NCBI RefSeq assembly: GCF_040361275.1
Contig: NZ_APNH01000006.1
Coordinates: forward strand, 1-64,000
DNA from: Salinisphaera sp. T31B1
GTDB taxonomy: Bacteria > Pseudomonadota > Gammaproteobacteria > Nevskiales > Salinisphaeraceae
Reading direction: 5' to 3'
DNA length: 64,000 nucleotides
The notes under the pieces are model-generated. The model worked only from the letters and a program-made list of their open reading frames with translations. It had not been told where the DNA came from and searched no databases. The translations under genes were made by a program, and so were the position numbers. Positions 1 through 7,522 of this stretch are shown piece by piece (the stretch's first letter is position 1; each line of letters opens with the position of its first letter).

Positions 1-69
1 CAGCTCGACCTGTTCAAAGCCGTCGGTGGCCAGTATCGCGATTTTCCTGCCGTTGAGTTCGTTGGACAT
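1..69 (-). CDS. DJ-1/PfpI family protein, 5' end of a second copy (cut by window edge)
   Basis: Only the first 23 codons are inside the window. They encode the same N-terminus (NGRKIAILATDGFEQVEL) as the complete DJ-1/PfpI gene that starts at 3864. The two stretches agree at about 66 of 69 bases, and the leader upstream of the ATG is also related. This is therefore a recent duplicate lying downstream of the FNT channel gene on the same strand. Whether the copy is intact cannot be seen. Confidence 0.75.
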   Translation of the reverse strand, partial: MSNELNGRKIAILATDGFEQVEL

Positions 70-259
70 CGTATGCTCCTAACTGGATATCAATGTTTTC
101 CCCCGTTAAGGGGGTATGAGTGCCATTCGGGTCTGACCCCTTTTACCTCGCCCCTTTTATCTTCGCTTTCAAGACACCTCCCGCTTACAAGCACCCAGCT
201 GAGAGCCGCGTGATCAATGGGGCGGCGCCCTCACCTGCGGCCGCCGCGGGTCGACGCAC

Positions 260-1261
260 CTAGGAGGTGTCTCTGTCTGCCTCACCGGTGGATTGCTCGG
301 TGTGCGGTGCCCGCGGGCGTGGTGTTCCGAAAGGCCGCCCGCCTTTCCAGCTGAACAACATATCCCTCAAGCTCAGCACGCGGACCTCTGGGTAGCGATG
401 CTGTTCGGATTGCACATAGCCAACCAGCGAGAAGGCGACAACGCCGCCTATTGTGTTGCCCAGACCCACGGGGAGCAGAAATCCCCAGGCAGCGGCGCCG
501 AGATCGATCCCGCTGCGGAAGTAGAGGAAGAACACCTCGCAGGTCGAAGAGATGATGTGGTAGAGACCCGTTGCGGTAATGGTGAAGAAGACGAAGTAGA
601 TGATCAGCACGCGCGAGATCGTGTCCCGTGCCGCGAAGCTGAGCCAGACGAGGCCGGCGACAAGCCAGCCAGCGAAAAAGGCCTTGAAGAACACCGACCA
701 CCAGCTCGTCGCCATGCTGTGCTCCAGCAAGGTCGCCGCCGCGTCGCCTCCGGCCTCAGAAACGACCTCCGCCTCGGCCAAGATGAAGGCGCCGCCTATG
801 GCGCCGAGCATGTTGGCTACCAGCACAACCGCCCACAGCCTAAGCAACAGCGGCAGGCTCGCCAACCTCGTAAGCACCAGCTTGACGGGCGGCAGCGTGT
901 TTTCTGTATAGAGCTCGTACCTCCCTAGAACGATATAGAGAAAGCCGATCGGATAAAGCAGCGAGCCCAAGAACGGGTTGTCCGGGAAGGCCGCCAATCC
1001 CGTGGTAAGGCCGAGAAATGTCAAGGTTATCGCGAACCCCGCGGTCAAGCCGCTGAAGAACAATATTCGGATTCTATGCGCGATTTCCTCATCGGCGCTC
1101 GCCAACAAGCGTTGATGGATTTCCTCCCAAGAGAACCGGTCACCTGTCGCCCACCCAGCGATAGGTGCGCCTGATGCCGCGCTGTCGCGCTCGCGCACTT
1201 CGATCGGCTGTTTTTCGGATCGTACCTTCGACGGGCGGTCAGAGTGTCGCGTGTCGGTCAT
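260..1261 (-). CDS. Formate/nitrite transporter (FNT) family channel, YfdC-like
   Basis: This is a 333-residue inner-membrane channel of the FNT family, which moves small monovalent anions such as formate or nitrite. A polar N-terminus of about 60 residues (rich in R, S, D, E) precedes six hydrophobic segments between roughly residues 65 and 285. The segment order and the GLGNTIGGVV motif near the last helix match the family. The long cytoplasmic N-terminus resembles YfdC rather than FocA. It is the last complete gene of a minus-strand block of stress genes, with a DJ-1 gene copy following. The ATG at 1261 has no strong ribosome-binding site, so the start is tentative. The substrate cannot be read from sequence. 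Confidence 0.85.
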   Translation of the reverse strand: MTDTRHSDRPSKVRSEKQPIEVRERDSAASGAPIAGWATGDRFSWEEIHQRLLASADEEIAHRIRILFFSGLTAGFAITLTFLGLTTGLAAFPDNPFLGSLLYPIGFLYIVLGRYELYTENTLPPVKLVLTRLASLPLLLRLWAVVLVANMLGAIGGAFILAEAEVVSEAGGDAAATLLEHSMATSWWSVFFKAFFAGWLVAGLVWLSFAARDTISRVLIIYFVFFTITATGLYHIISSTCEVFFLYFRSGIDLGAAAWGFLLPVGLGNTIGGVVAFSLVGYVQSEQHRYPEVRVLSLRDMLFSWKGGRPFGTPRPRAPHTEQSTGEADRDTS

Positions 1262-1298
1262 GAGCTTACGATAATTATCCAGGCTTACAATCCGGCGA

Positions 1299-1360
1299 CC
1301 GGCACGCGTGCCGGCCGATTTGGAAACCCCATCGCCGAGGTGCCCGCGGCGAGCCGCGGG
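1299..1360 (-). terminator. Pair of strong palindromes between two genes (possible terminator)
   Basis: Positions 1299-1314 form a perfect 16-bp palindrome (CCGGCACGCGTGCCGG). Positions 1343-1360 form a GC-rich hairpin with 8-bp arms (CCCGCGGC/GCCGCGGG). They sit just after the stop codon of the quinone oxidoreductase at 1373. There is no clear T-run, so intrinsic termination is only possible; RNA stabilisation is an alternative. Confidence 0.35.
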
Positions 1361-1372
1361 GGATTGGTGAAT

Positions 1373-2368
1373 TTAGCCGCCGACCGTGACAACGATCTTG
1401 CCGAATTGCTGGTTGGATTCCATATACTTGTGGGCTTCGACCATGTCCTCGAAGTCGAAAGTCTTGGACACCGTGGCCTTGAAATCGCCTTTTTCCAGGC
1501 CGTCGGTGACAAACTTCTTGCCGCGCTCGAAGCGGCCGGCGTCGCCGATGACCTCGAAAAGGGTATAGCCGCGCATGGTTAGCGCCTTGTTCATACCCGC
1601 GATCATCGGAAACGGCGTCGGCTTGCCGGCCAACGCGCCATAGATGAACACGATGCCGCCGGCGCCCATGGCGTCGACAAGCGTTTCGACCTGCGGGCCG
1701 GCCACCGGATCGAAGACCATGCGCGCGCCTTTGTTACCGGTGATACGCATAACTTCGGCAACAATGTCCTGTTCCTCGGTCGCCACGACATGGGCGGCGC
1801 CGGCTTTTTTCAGGTCGTCGGCTTTGCTCGAAGTGCGGGTTGCCGCGATCGACACCGCGCCGACGCTATTGGCGATCTGAATGGCGGCCAAACCAACACT
1901 GCTGGAAGCCGCCGGGATGATGACGGCGTCACCTTTGGTGAGCTGGCCCAATTCGATGAGTGCGCCGTAGGCGGTCAAAAACGGCATCCACACAGCCGAT
2001 GCCTGGACGGCGTCGAGACCTTTCGGCCGTGATGTGACTGCGTGTGCCGGCACAATCGCCTGTTCGGCGTAGAAGCTGTAGTCGTTCATCGAAAACGCCG
2101 GGATCACCGACACCGCGTCGCCTTCGGCCAGGCCTTCGACGCCGTCGCCGACCACCTCGACGGTGCCGGCGCCTTCGTAGCCGACGCCGGCGGGCAGCTT
2201 CGGGTCTTCCAGATAGGCGCCTTGGCGAAACATCGCCTCGGCGCGGTTCAAGCCGATGGCCTCGACGTTGATACAAACTTCGCCGCGGCCGGGCGCGCCG
2301 ATTTCGATGTCTTCGTATTGCAGAACGTCCGGGCCGCCGGTCTCGTGGAAACGAATAGCTCGGGTCAT
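1373..2368 (-). CDS. Zinc-type alcohol dehydrogenase / quinone oxidoreductase (MDR superfamily)
   Basis: The 331-residue product starts MTRAIRFHETGGPDVL, typical of NADPH:quinone oxidoreductases of the medium-chain dehydrogenase superfamily. The reading frame extends further upstream, but this ATG (2368) has a clear ribosome-binding site (AAGGAG) and the upstream part belongs to a broken hydrolase gene. The N-terminal GroES-like domain contains the GYEGAGTVEVVGDGV segment. The cofactor-binding domain contains an SSSVGLAAIQIA stretch where a Rossmann fold is expected. Cysteines for structural zinc are absent, which favours a zinc-free quinone reductase. It may detoxify quinones or reactive carbonyls together with its neighbours. 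Confidence 0.85.
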   Translation of the reverse strand: MTRAIRFHETGGPDVLQYEDIEIGAPGRGEVCINVEAIGLNRAEAMFRQGAYLEDPKLPAGVGYEGAGTVEVVGDGVEGLAEGDAVSVIPAFSMNDYSFYAEQAIVPAHAVTSRPKGLDAVQASAVWMPFLTAYGALIELGQLTKGDAVIIPAASSSVGLAAIQIANSVGAVSIAATRTSSKADDLKKAGAAHVVATEEQDIVAEVMRITGNKGARMVFDPVAGPQVETLVDAMGAGGIVFIYGALAGKPTPFPMIAGMNKALTMRGYTLFEVIGDAGRFERGKKFVTDGLEKGDFKATVSKTFDFEDMVEAHKYMESNQQFGKIVVTVGG

Positions 2369-2442
2369 ACGTGACTCCTTGTTGGGGCCTTTGGTGCTTT
2401 GCACGGTGCTGTGTTCAACCGTTGAGAAAAGCCAATAGGTCT

Positions 2443-2821
2443 TTAATTGAGTTGCTCGGCGTGGGTGACGATCAGCCCGTGCGGCGCGCCGTTCGTACTC
2501 CTTGAGCTCGGCGTTGCTGCCGATCGCCTTGGCGGCGGCGCGGCCGGTGGCGTCAATGGGCACGGTAGCATCGCCGGTGCCGTGCACCACTAGGGTGGGC
2601 ACATTGAAGGCATCCATATCGGGCCTGAGATCGGTGCGGCCGAAAGCGTCCACGCAATCCAGCGTGGCCTTGGGCGATGCCTGCATGGCCATCATCCAGC
2701 TCCAGCGCATCACGCCATCGCTGACCCCGCCAGCCTCGGTATCCTGACCGTAGACGTCTTGGATGGGCGGACGCGGCTCGGGTGCGGGGGATCGCGGCGG
2801 CGGGTTGGATACAATCTTCAT
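2443..2821 (-). pseudogene. Alpha/beta hydrolase (chloroperoxidase/esterase-like) remnant
   Basis: The fragment keeps the C-terminal third of a non-heme chloroperoxidase/arylesterase-type hydrolase, including NVPTLVVHGTGDATVPID with the acidic catalytic residue. The histidine motif (GAPHGLIVTHAEQLN) is present only in another frame, so a frameshift lies near 2490. The N-terminal half with the nucleophilic serine is missing. The remaining open frame runs on into the quinone oxidoreductase and could be mis-annotated as a 482-residue fusion. It is non-functional as a hydrolase. Confidence 0.75.
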
Positions 2822-2848
2822 AGCGTGCCTCGGTACAAAGCCCGGTAT

Positions 2849-3259
2849 TTAAAAAGCCTGGGCCGCCACCTCGGCGACGCTTTGGTCCTGGTCCCCGCTG
2901 CCGCCGCTTCCGCCAACCGCGCTCACCACGCGATCTACGCCTTGCAGCGGCACGCCGCCGGCAAAAGTCATGACGCGGCCGTGGTTGGACATCTGGATGC
3001 CGAAAAACTGCTCGCCCGGCTGCGCGTTCGCCCCCAGATCCTTGGTCGACAGATCGAAGGCGCGGCTGGTAAACGCCTTGTTGATGGCAATATCGACACT
3101 GCCGATCCAGGCGCCGTCCATCCGCGCATGGGCGACTTGGTTGCCGCCGGCGTCGACCACCGCGATATTTACCGGCTGGCCGATCTCCTGGGCTTTGTCG
3201 ATACCGGCGCCGATGACGCGCTGCGCGTCTTCCAGCGAAACGCCGTTGGCTTGGTGCAT
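2849..3259 (-). CDS. GlcG/HbpS family heme-binding-type protein
   Basis: This is a 136-residue single-domain protein of the GlcG/HbpS family (once DUF336). The family hallmarks are visible: PVNIAVVDAGGNQVAHARMDGA near residues 28-49, then a DIAINKAFTSRAF stretch and a glycine-rich GGVPLQ segment. Family members include a heme-binding, redox-linked sensor partner and proteins beside glycolate genes. No signal peptide is seen, so a cytoplasmic location is likely. It sits between a DJ-1 gene and a broken hydrolase on the same strand, so a role in oxidative or carbonyl stress is an inference from context. Confidence 0.8.
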   Translation of the reverse strand: MHQANGVSLEDAQRVIGAGIDKAQEIGQPVNIAVVDAGGNQVAHARMDGAWIGSVDIAINKAFTSRAFDLSTKDLGANAQPGEQFFGIQMSNHGRVMTFAGGVPLQGVDRVVSAVGGSGGSGDQDQSVAEVAAQAF

Positions 3260-3297
3260 GACAATTCCTCCGATTGGATAAGCGGGATAGGCAATCG

Positions 3298-3864
3298 CTA
3301 ACCGGTGGCCGACGCGCGATGCTTGCTTTCGGCGAATTCCTCGACCATCTTGGCGATGAACGCCGGGATATCGTCGGGGCTGCGGCTGGTGACCAGGCCA
3401 TGGTCGACCACCACTTCTTCGTCCACCCAGTTCGCGCCGGCGTTTTTCAGGTCGGTCTGCAGCGTGTGAAACGAGGTCATGCGCTTGCCGGACACCTGCT
3501 GCGCGTCGATCAGCGTCCAGGGCGCATGGCAGATCGCCGCGACCGGCTTGCCGGCTTCAAAGAACGCGCGGACGAACGCCAGCGCGGATTCGTCGCGGCG
3601 CAGGCTGTCCGGATTCATCACGCCGCCGGGCAGCAATAGGGCGTCATAATCGCCCGCATCGGCGCTGTCCAGCGTCACGTCGACGTCAACGCTGTCGCCC
3701 CAATCGGTGAATTTCCAGCCCTTGATGGACCCGTCCTTGGGCGCGACCACCACGGTCTCGGCGCCGGCGTCGATGAGGGCCTGGCGCGGTTCGGTCAGCT
3801 CGACCTGTTCAAAGCCGTCGGTGGCCAGTATCGCGATTTTTCTGCCGTTGAGTTCGTCGGGCAT
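3298..3864 (-). CDS. DJ-1/PfpI family protein (YhbO-like putative deglycase/peptidase)
   Basis: The 188-residue product is a class I glutamine-amidotransferase-like protein of the DJ-1/PfpI group. It begins with GRKIAILATDGFEQVEL, has the GGVMNPD loop and the nucleophile elbow AICHAPW with Cys112 followed by His113. Family members repair glyoxal-damaged protein or act as stress chaperones. Length is normal. The start codon region is nearly identical to the copy at 1-69, showing duplication. It is transcribed with genes for a DsbA-like protein and a peroxiredoxin. Confidence 0.88.
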   Translation of the reverse strand: MPDELNGRKIAILATDGFEQVELTEPRQALIDAGAETVVVAPKDGSIKGWKFTDWGDSVDVDVTLDSADAGDYDALLLPGGVMNPDSLRRDESALAFVRAFFEAGKPVAAICHAPWTLIDAQQVSGKRMTSFHTLQTDLKNAGANWVDEEVVVDHGLVTSRSPDDIPAFIAKMVEEFAESKHRASATG

Positions 3865-3911
3865 CGTATTGCGCCTGATTGAATATCGAAGTTCCCCCCC
3901 CCGCCAAGGGT

Positions 3912-4439
3912 TTATGCGCCTGCCTTTGTTATGGCCTGCGACAACGTATCGAAGTCGAAGTCGCCGTCGTGGCGTACGCCGTTGATGAAAAACGTCGGCG
4001 TGCCGTTGGCGCCGGCGCGCACGCCGCCCCGTAGATCGGCTTGCACACGCTTGTTATAGACCCGTTCGTCAAGTTCGCGCGCAAAGCGCTCGGTATCCAA
4101 TGCCAAATCCTCGGCGTAGCCTTTCAGGTCTTCGTATTCGAGGGCGCGCTGGTGCTCGAACAGGGCAGCATGCATCGCCCAGAATTGGTCCTGCGCGCCG
4201 GCCGCTTCCGCGGCCTGGGCGGCCTGCGCGGCGTGCGGGTGCACCTTGTTTAGTGGCAGGTGGCGAAAGGCGAAGCGCAAGTCATCGCCGTAGTCTCGTC
4301 TTAGCCGCTCGACGATCGGGTAGGCCTGGCCGCAGAGGGGGCACTCAAAGTCGCCGTATTCGATCAGGGTGACCGGGGCGTCATCCGGGCCTTGGGTATG
4401 ATCGGTTTCGTCGATCGGGGTGAGGGATGAAGCGTTCAT
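3912..4439 (-). CDS. DsbA-like thioredoxin-fold protein (FrnE/NhaA-thioredoxin type)
   Basis: This 175-residue protein has one thioredoxin-like domain with a CPLC redox motif at residues 33-36 and the cis-proline loop NGTPTFFING near residue 145. There is no signal peptide, so it probably acts in the cytoplasm, unlike classical DsbA. It is clearly paralogous to the N-terminal domain of the NhaA fusion at 10010-11836: they share DDPVTL-type, FRHLP, HPAAQAAEAA-like and GTPTFFI blocks. Its ATG overlaps the stop codon of the upstream peroxiredoxin (ATGA at 4436-4439), so the two are translationally coupled and may act as a thiol redox pair. Confidence 0.88.
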   Translation of the reverse strand: MNASSLTPIDETDHTQGPDDAPVTLIEYGDFECPLCGQAYPIVERLRRDYGDDLRFAFRHLPLNKVHPHAAQAAQAAEAAGAQDQFWAMHAALFEHQRALEYEDLKGYAEDLALDTERFARELDERVYNKRVQADLRGGVRAGANGTPTFFINGVRHDGDFDFDTLSQAITKAGA

Positions 4440-4954
4440 CGGGTGGCCTCCTGTTCATCCAAGTCTTCGAGCGCGGCCAGGATGCCGTCGGCGCCGGGAT
4501 CGACATCGATGGGCGAGACAGTGCTCCAGCGGATGACGCCGTCGCCGTCGATGACGAACAGCGCTCTTTCGGTCACGCCGTCGCTGTCGCGATAGACGCC
4601 GTAGGCCCCGGCGACCTCGCCCTTGGGCTCGAAATCGGACAGCAGATCGAATTCCAGATTCTTATCCTCGGCGAACGCCTTGTGGCACCAGACACCATCG
4701 ACCGAGATGCCCAGCAAGCGCGCGTCGAAGCGTTGGAATTCTTCCAGAATCTCATTGTACAGCGCCAATTGGCCACCGCATACCGGGCTCCAGTCGGCCG
4801 GGTAGAACACCAGTACCACCGGCTGACCGCGCAAATCGCCCAGCGACAGTGAGTCGTCGGGCGAGCGCGCCAAGTTGAAGTCCGGAGCGCGCTCGCCGGG
4901 CGATAACGCCGACTCGGCGCCCGGCGTCGTTTGCGTTGACTGACGCGTACTCAT
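4436..4954 (-). CDS. Peroxiredoxin (AhpC/TSA, AhpE/Bcp-like)
   Basis: The 172-residue product has the peroxiredoxin fold with the active-site signature PADWSPVC, placing the peroxidatic cysteine at residue 59 (Ser replaces the usual Thr). A second cysteine occurs in GVWCHKAF and may resolve the disulfide. The frame is open further upstream, but ATG 4954 is preceded by AGGAGG and fits the family length. It reduces peroxides using thiols; the coupled DsbA-like gene downstream could be part of its reduction path (inference). Confidence 0.88.
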   Translation of the reverse strand: MSTRQSTQTTPGAESALSPGERAPDFNLARSPDDSLSLGDLRGQPVVLVFYPADWSPVCGGQLALYNEILEEFQRFDARLLGISVDGVWCHKAFAEDKNLEFDLLSDFEPKGEVAGAYGVYRDSDGVTERALFVIDGDGVIRWSTVSPIDVDPGADGILAALEDLDEQEATR

Positions 4955-4985
4955 GACATGGGCCTCCTGAAAACCGGCGCGCCGG

Positions 4986-5279
4986 CTATTTCGCCGCCAG
5001 CACGTCGACCTTGTTGATTTGCGGCTGCTCGGCAAACAGGTCCGGGGCCTGGTTCATCAGCGCCTTGGCGACCTCGCCGGCCAGGTGGGCATCGCGGCCG
5101 GACTCGTTGTCAAACGTGTCGAAGATGCCGTAGGACGCCGGCCCCAGCTTGACGGCGTACCAGGTTTTGGTGCCGGGTTCGTTTTGGACCAGTTCAAGGC
5201 CGCTGTCGAGAAAAGCCTCGACATCGGCTTCCTTGCCGGGTTGGGCTTGCAGCGCAACCCAGAGTGCTTTGCGAATCAT
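4986..5279 (-). CDS. Putative quinol monooxygenase (ABM/YgiN-like)
   Basis: This 97-residue protein matches small antibiotic-biosynthesis-monooxygenase (ABM) domain proteins: it starts IRKALWVALQAQPGKEADVEAFL and contains TWYAVKLGPASYGIFDTF and the final PxIxKVDVLA strand. Such dimeric ferredoxin-like proteins oxidise quinols or act on reactive metabolites without a cofactor. It lies between formaldehyde dehydrogenase and peroxiredoxin genes in the same direction, 31 bp from the latter, so it is probably in one operon with them. Confidence 0.8.
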   Translation of the reverse strand: MIRKALWVALQAQPGKEADVEAFLDSGLELVQNEPGTKTWYAVKLGPASYGIFDTFDNESGRDAHLAGEVAKALMNQAPDLFAEQPQINKVDVLAAK

Positions 5280-5361
5280 ATTGCTTGTCCTATGCCATTG
5301 TTTTACCAGGCCGGGCAGTTACGAAAACCGACCAGGCCTGGGTCTATTAGCGGACGCTCGA

Positions 5362-6507
5362 TCAGGCTGCCGGCTTGAGCAGAATCTTCGTGTAGCCGTC
5401 CTCGTGGGCATCGAAACGGCGATAGCCCTCCGGCGCGTCGGCCAGCGGCATCTCGTGCGAGACGATGAACGAAGGCTTGGCGACGTCGCGGTGGATGAGA
5501 TCGCGCAGCTGGCGGTTATAGCGCTTGACGTTGGCCTGCCCGCAGCCCATTTTCTGGCCCTTGAACCAGAACTTGCCCATATCGAACGCAATTTGACCCT
5601 GGCGATGCATTTCGCTGTCGGCGCCAGGGTCGTGCGGCAGGAAAATGCCCACGGTTCCGATCTTGCCGGTAAAGCGAACGCTAGCCACGAGGTTGTTCAA
5701 GGTTAGATTGGGCTGTTCCTGGCCGTGGTGGTTGCAGCATTGATAGCCCACGCACTCGCAGCCCTTGTCTGCACCCCGGCCGTCAGTGAGCTCGAGTATC
5801 TGGTTGACGCTGTCGCCTTTGGAGTCATCGATGGGGATCGCACCCATCTGCTTGGCAAGCTTCAGCCGATCGGGTTCGCGATCGACGAGCATGACCAGCG
5901 ATGCGCTTTTCAGAATCGCCGAATAGGCGGCCATCAGCCCGACCGCGCCGCCGCCGTAAATCACTACCGATTCGCCCGGCTGTAAATCGGCCATTTCGGT
6001 GGCGTGCCACCCGGTGGGGAAGACATCGGAAACCAGCGCGTAGTCGTTTTGTTTTTCGCTCGCATCCTCGGGCAGACGCAGGCAGTTGAAGTCAGCGAAC
6101 GGTACGCGTAGGTATTCGGCCTGGCCGCCGGCGAACGGCCCCATGCCCGCGAAGCCGTAGGCCGCGCCGGCCATGTCCGGGTCTGGGTTTACGGTCAGAC
6201 AAAACGCGGTGTTGCCTGCCTCGCAGTTCCGGCAGAACCCGCAGCCGATGTTGAAAGGCAGTGAGACGTGATCGCCGACCCGGATGCGCTCGACGCCGCC
6301 GCCGACCTCCACGACTTCACCCATGTTCTCGTGGCCGATCACGCGGCCGGGTTCCAGGTCCGTGCGGCCTTCATACATATGCAGATCGGAGCCGCAGATA
6401 TTGGTGGTGGTGATCTTGACGACGACATCGGTGGGGCGTTCGATCTTGGCGTCGGCGACTTCCTCGACGGCAACTTCCTTCGGGCCTTTATAGACGACTG
6501 CTTTCAT
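5362..6507 (-). CDS. Glutathione-independent formaldehyde dehydrogenase (zinc MDR family)
   Basis: The 381-residue enzyme belongs to the zinc-containing formaldehyde dehydrogenase/dismutase group that oxidises free formaldehyde with NAD. Catalytic zinc ligands are visible at Cys38 (NICGSDLH) and His59-Glu60 (GHEN); the structural zinc cysteines are at 89, 92, 95 and 103. The insertion with GCECVGYQCCNHHGQEQ is characteristic of this group. The ATG at 6507 has an AAGGAG ribosome-binding site; the in-frame extension to 6543 is ignored. A sigma-54 promoter lies 70-86 bp upstream, and it is the first gene of the minus-strand stress block. Confidence 0.9.
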   Translation of the reverse strand: MKAVVYKGPKEVAVEEVADAKIERPTDVVVKITTTNICGSDLHMYEGRTDLEPGRVIGHENMGEVVEVGGGVERIRVGDHVSLPFNIGCGFCRNCEAGNTAFCLTVNPDPDMAGAAYGFAGMGPFAGGQAEYLRVPFADFNCLRLPEDASEKQNDYALVSDVFPTGWHATEMADLQPGESVVIYGGGAVGLMAAYSAILKSASLVMLVDREPDRLKLAKQMGAIPIDDSKGDSVNQILELTDGRGADKGCECVGYQCCNHHGQEQPNLTLNNLVASVRFTGKIGTVGIFLPHDPGADSEMHRQGQIAFDMGKFWFKGQKMGCGQANVKRYNRQLRDLIHRDVAKPSFIVSHEMPLADAPEGYRRFDAHEDGYTKILLKPAA

Positions 6508-6577
6508 GACGTATGCTCCTTGCTTGCATGTTCGCAACCCCATCCGAAGCGGAGTAGATGGTGTTTAGAACATGAAT

Positions 6578-6593
6578 TGCAAAGAGCGTTCCA
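6578..6593 (-). promoter_or_regulatory. Sigma-54 (-24/-12) promoter of the formaldehyde dehydrogenase operon
   Basis: On the minus strand the sequence reads TGGAACGCTCTTTGCA, one mismatch from the TGGCAC-N5-TTGCA consensus with exact spacing. Transcription should start near 6566, giving a leader of about 60 bases before the ATG at 6507. The three upstream repeats and a nearby sigma-54 activator gene support it. Confidence 0.8.
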
Positions 6594-6638
6594 GACTCCC
6601 GCTAACGCGCCATGAGATTCTATAAGCCTATGTTTCGC

Positions 6639-6739
6639 CAACGAATAATCGGCTTACCGGCCGCTGGTTTTGGTTTGCAAATAAGACCGTAGCGCTGCCG
6701 AAATGCCGAGTATTCGGCAGCGATGCCGACTATTCGTCA
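6639..6739. promoter_or_regulatory. Three 16-bp activator-binding (UAS) repeats
   Basis: TGCCGAGTATTCGGCA (6704-6719) is a near-perfect dyad. TGCCGACTATTCGTCA (6724-6739) starts exactly 20 bp further on, about two helical turns. A third copy, AGCCGATTATTCGTTG, lies on the minus strand at 6639-6654. All share GCCGA-N-TATTCG. They lie 45-160 bp upstream of the sigma-54 promoter, the usual place for enhancer sites, and are probably bound by the activator encoded at 7523-9079. Confidence 0.75.
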
Positions 6740-6998
6740 GTCACGATCAACCGCGACGCATTGCGTTGATTCATCAATCCCCTGCGGCTCCGCCTCGAGC
6801 AGCTCAACGACGGGTTTTGCAAAGGCGACAGGCGTGCACTCAGTCTTTTGGACGGCCAAGCGGTTGCATACCGTGCGGTCGAAAAACATTTTTGATTATG
6901 TTTCAAGCACAGTCGGGTCATGTTGCGGTCAGCCGGTTGTTCGAAAGCTGATACAGCATTGTCTTCGATCTGGCTTGGGGTTTCGCGCTGATGCGCGA

Positions 6999-7441
6999 GA
7001 GACTTATATTTGCTTGCCCAAATATAAGTCTCCAACAAAAGGGCACCCTGCACTGCGTCGATGCTTCGCATCGATTCCTTGCGCTGCTCGCCAGCAAGAG
7101 AACAGCCGGAAACTCGCCGCGCTACGCGCGACTCAGACATCCGGCTGTTTGATCCCTTCCTGGCTGCGCTGCTCCGCGCAGCGCCAAGGGGGTGAATACA
7201 GGCCAATACAGACAAGGCCGCGGCCTTTGTATTGGGTCCCGTGTGGAGCGGCGAGAAGCGCAGCACCGAAGGGTGTCCGATGCACAGCATCGGTGCGGCC
7301 AGCATGTCTGAGTGCCGCCAAAGCGGCGCGAGTTCTGGCCGCATCCCTTCGATGCGAGCATCGCAGTGGACCGGCGCAGCCGGCGCGTAACGCGGGTGTC
7401 CTTTTCTTTGCTTCCTTTCGTTTGGACGAGCAAACGAAAGG
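6999..7441. repeat. Long structured non-coding element with three perfect inverted repeats
   Basis: The 930-bp gap between the operator sites and the sigma-54 activator gene contains open frames in both directions, but none resembles a protein. It contains perfect inverted repeats: 13-bp arms at 6999-7011/7020-7032, 10-bp arms at 7101-7110/7140-7149, and 11-bp arms at 7414-7424/7431-7441 (CCTTTCGTTTG). The last hairpin with its TCCTTTTCTTTGCTTCC flank resembles a dispersed intergenic element I remember from many pseudomonads and xanthomonads. No function is known to me; a structured RNA or a repeat family is likely. Confidence 0.55.
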
Positions 7442-7522
7442 GAGTCGCGCAACAGCGCGAAACCTCAGTTTCGTCTATGTCGAAATGAACACGGATCCGA
7501 TCTCTATCAGGCTCTTGTTTGT

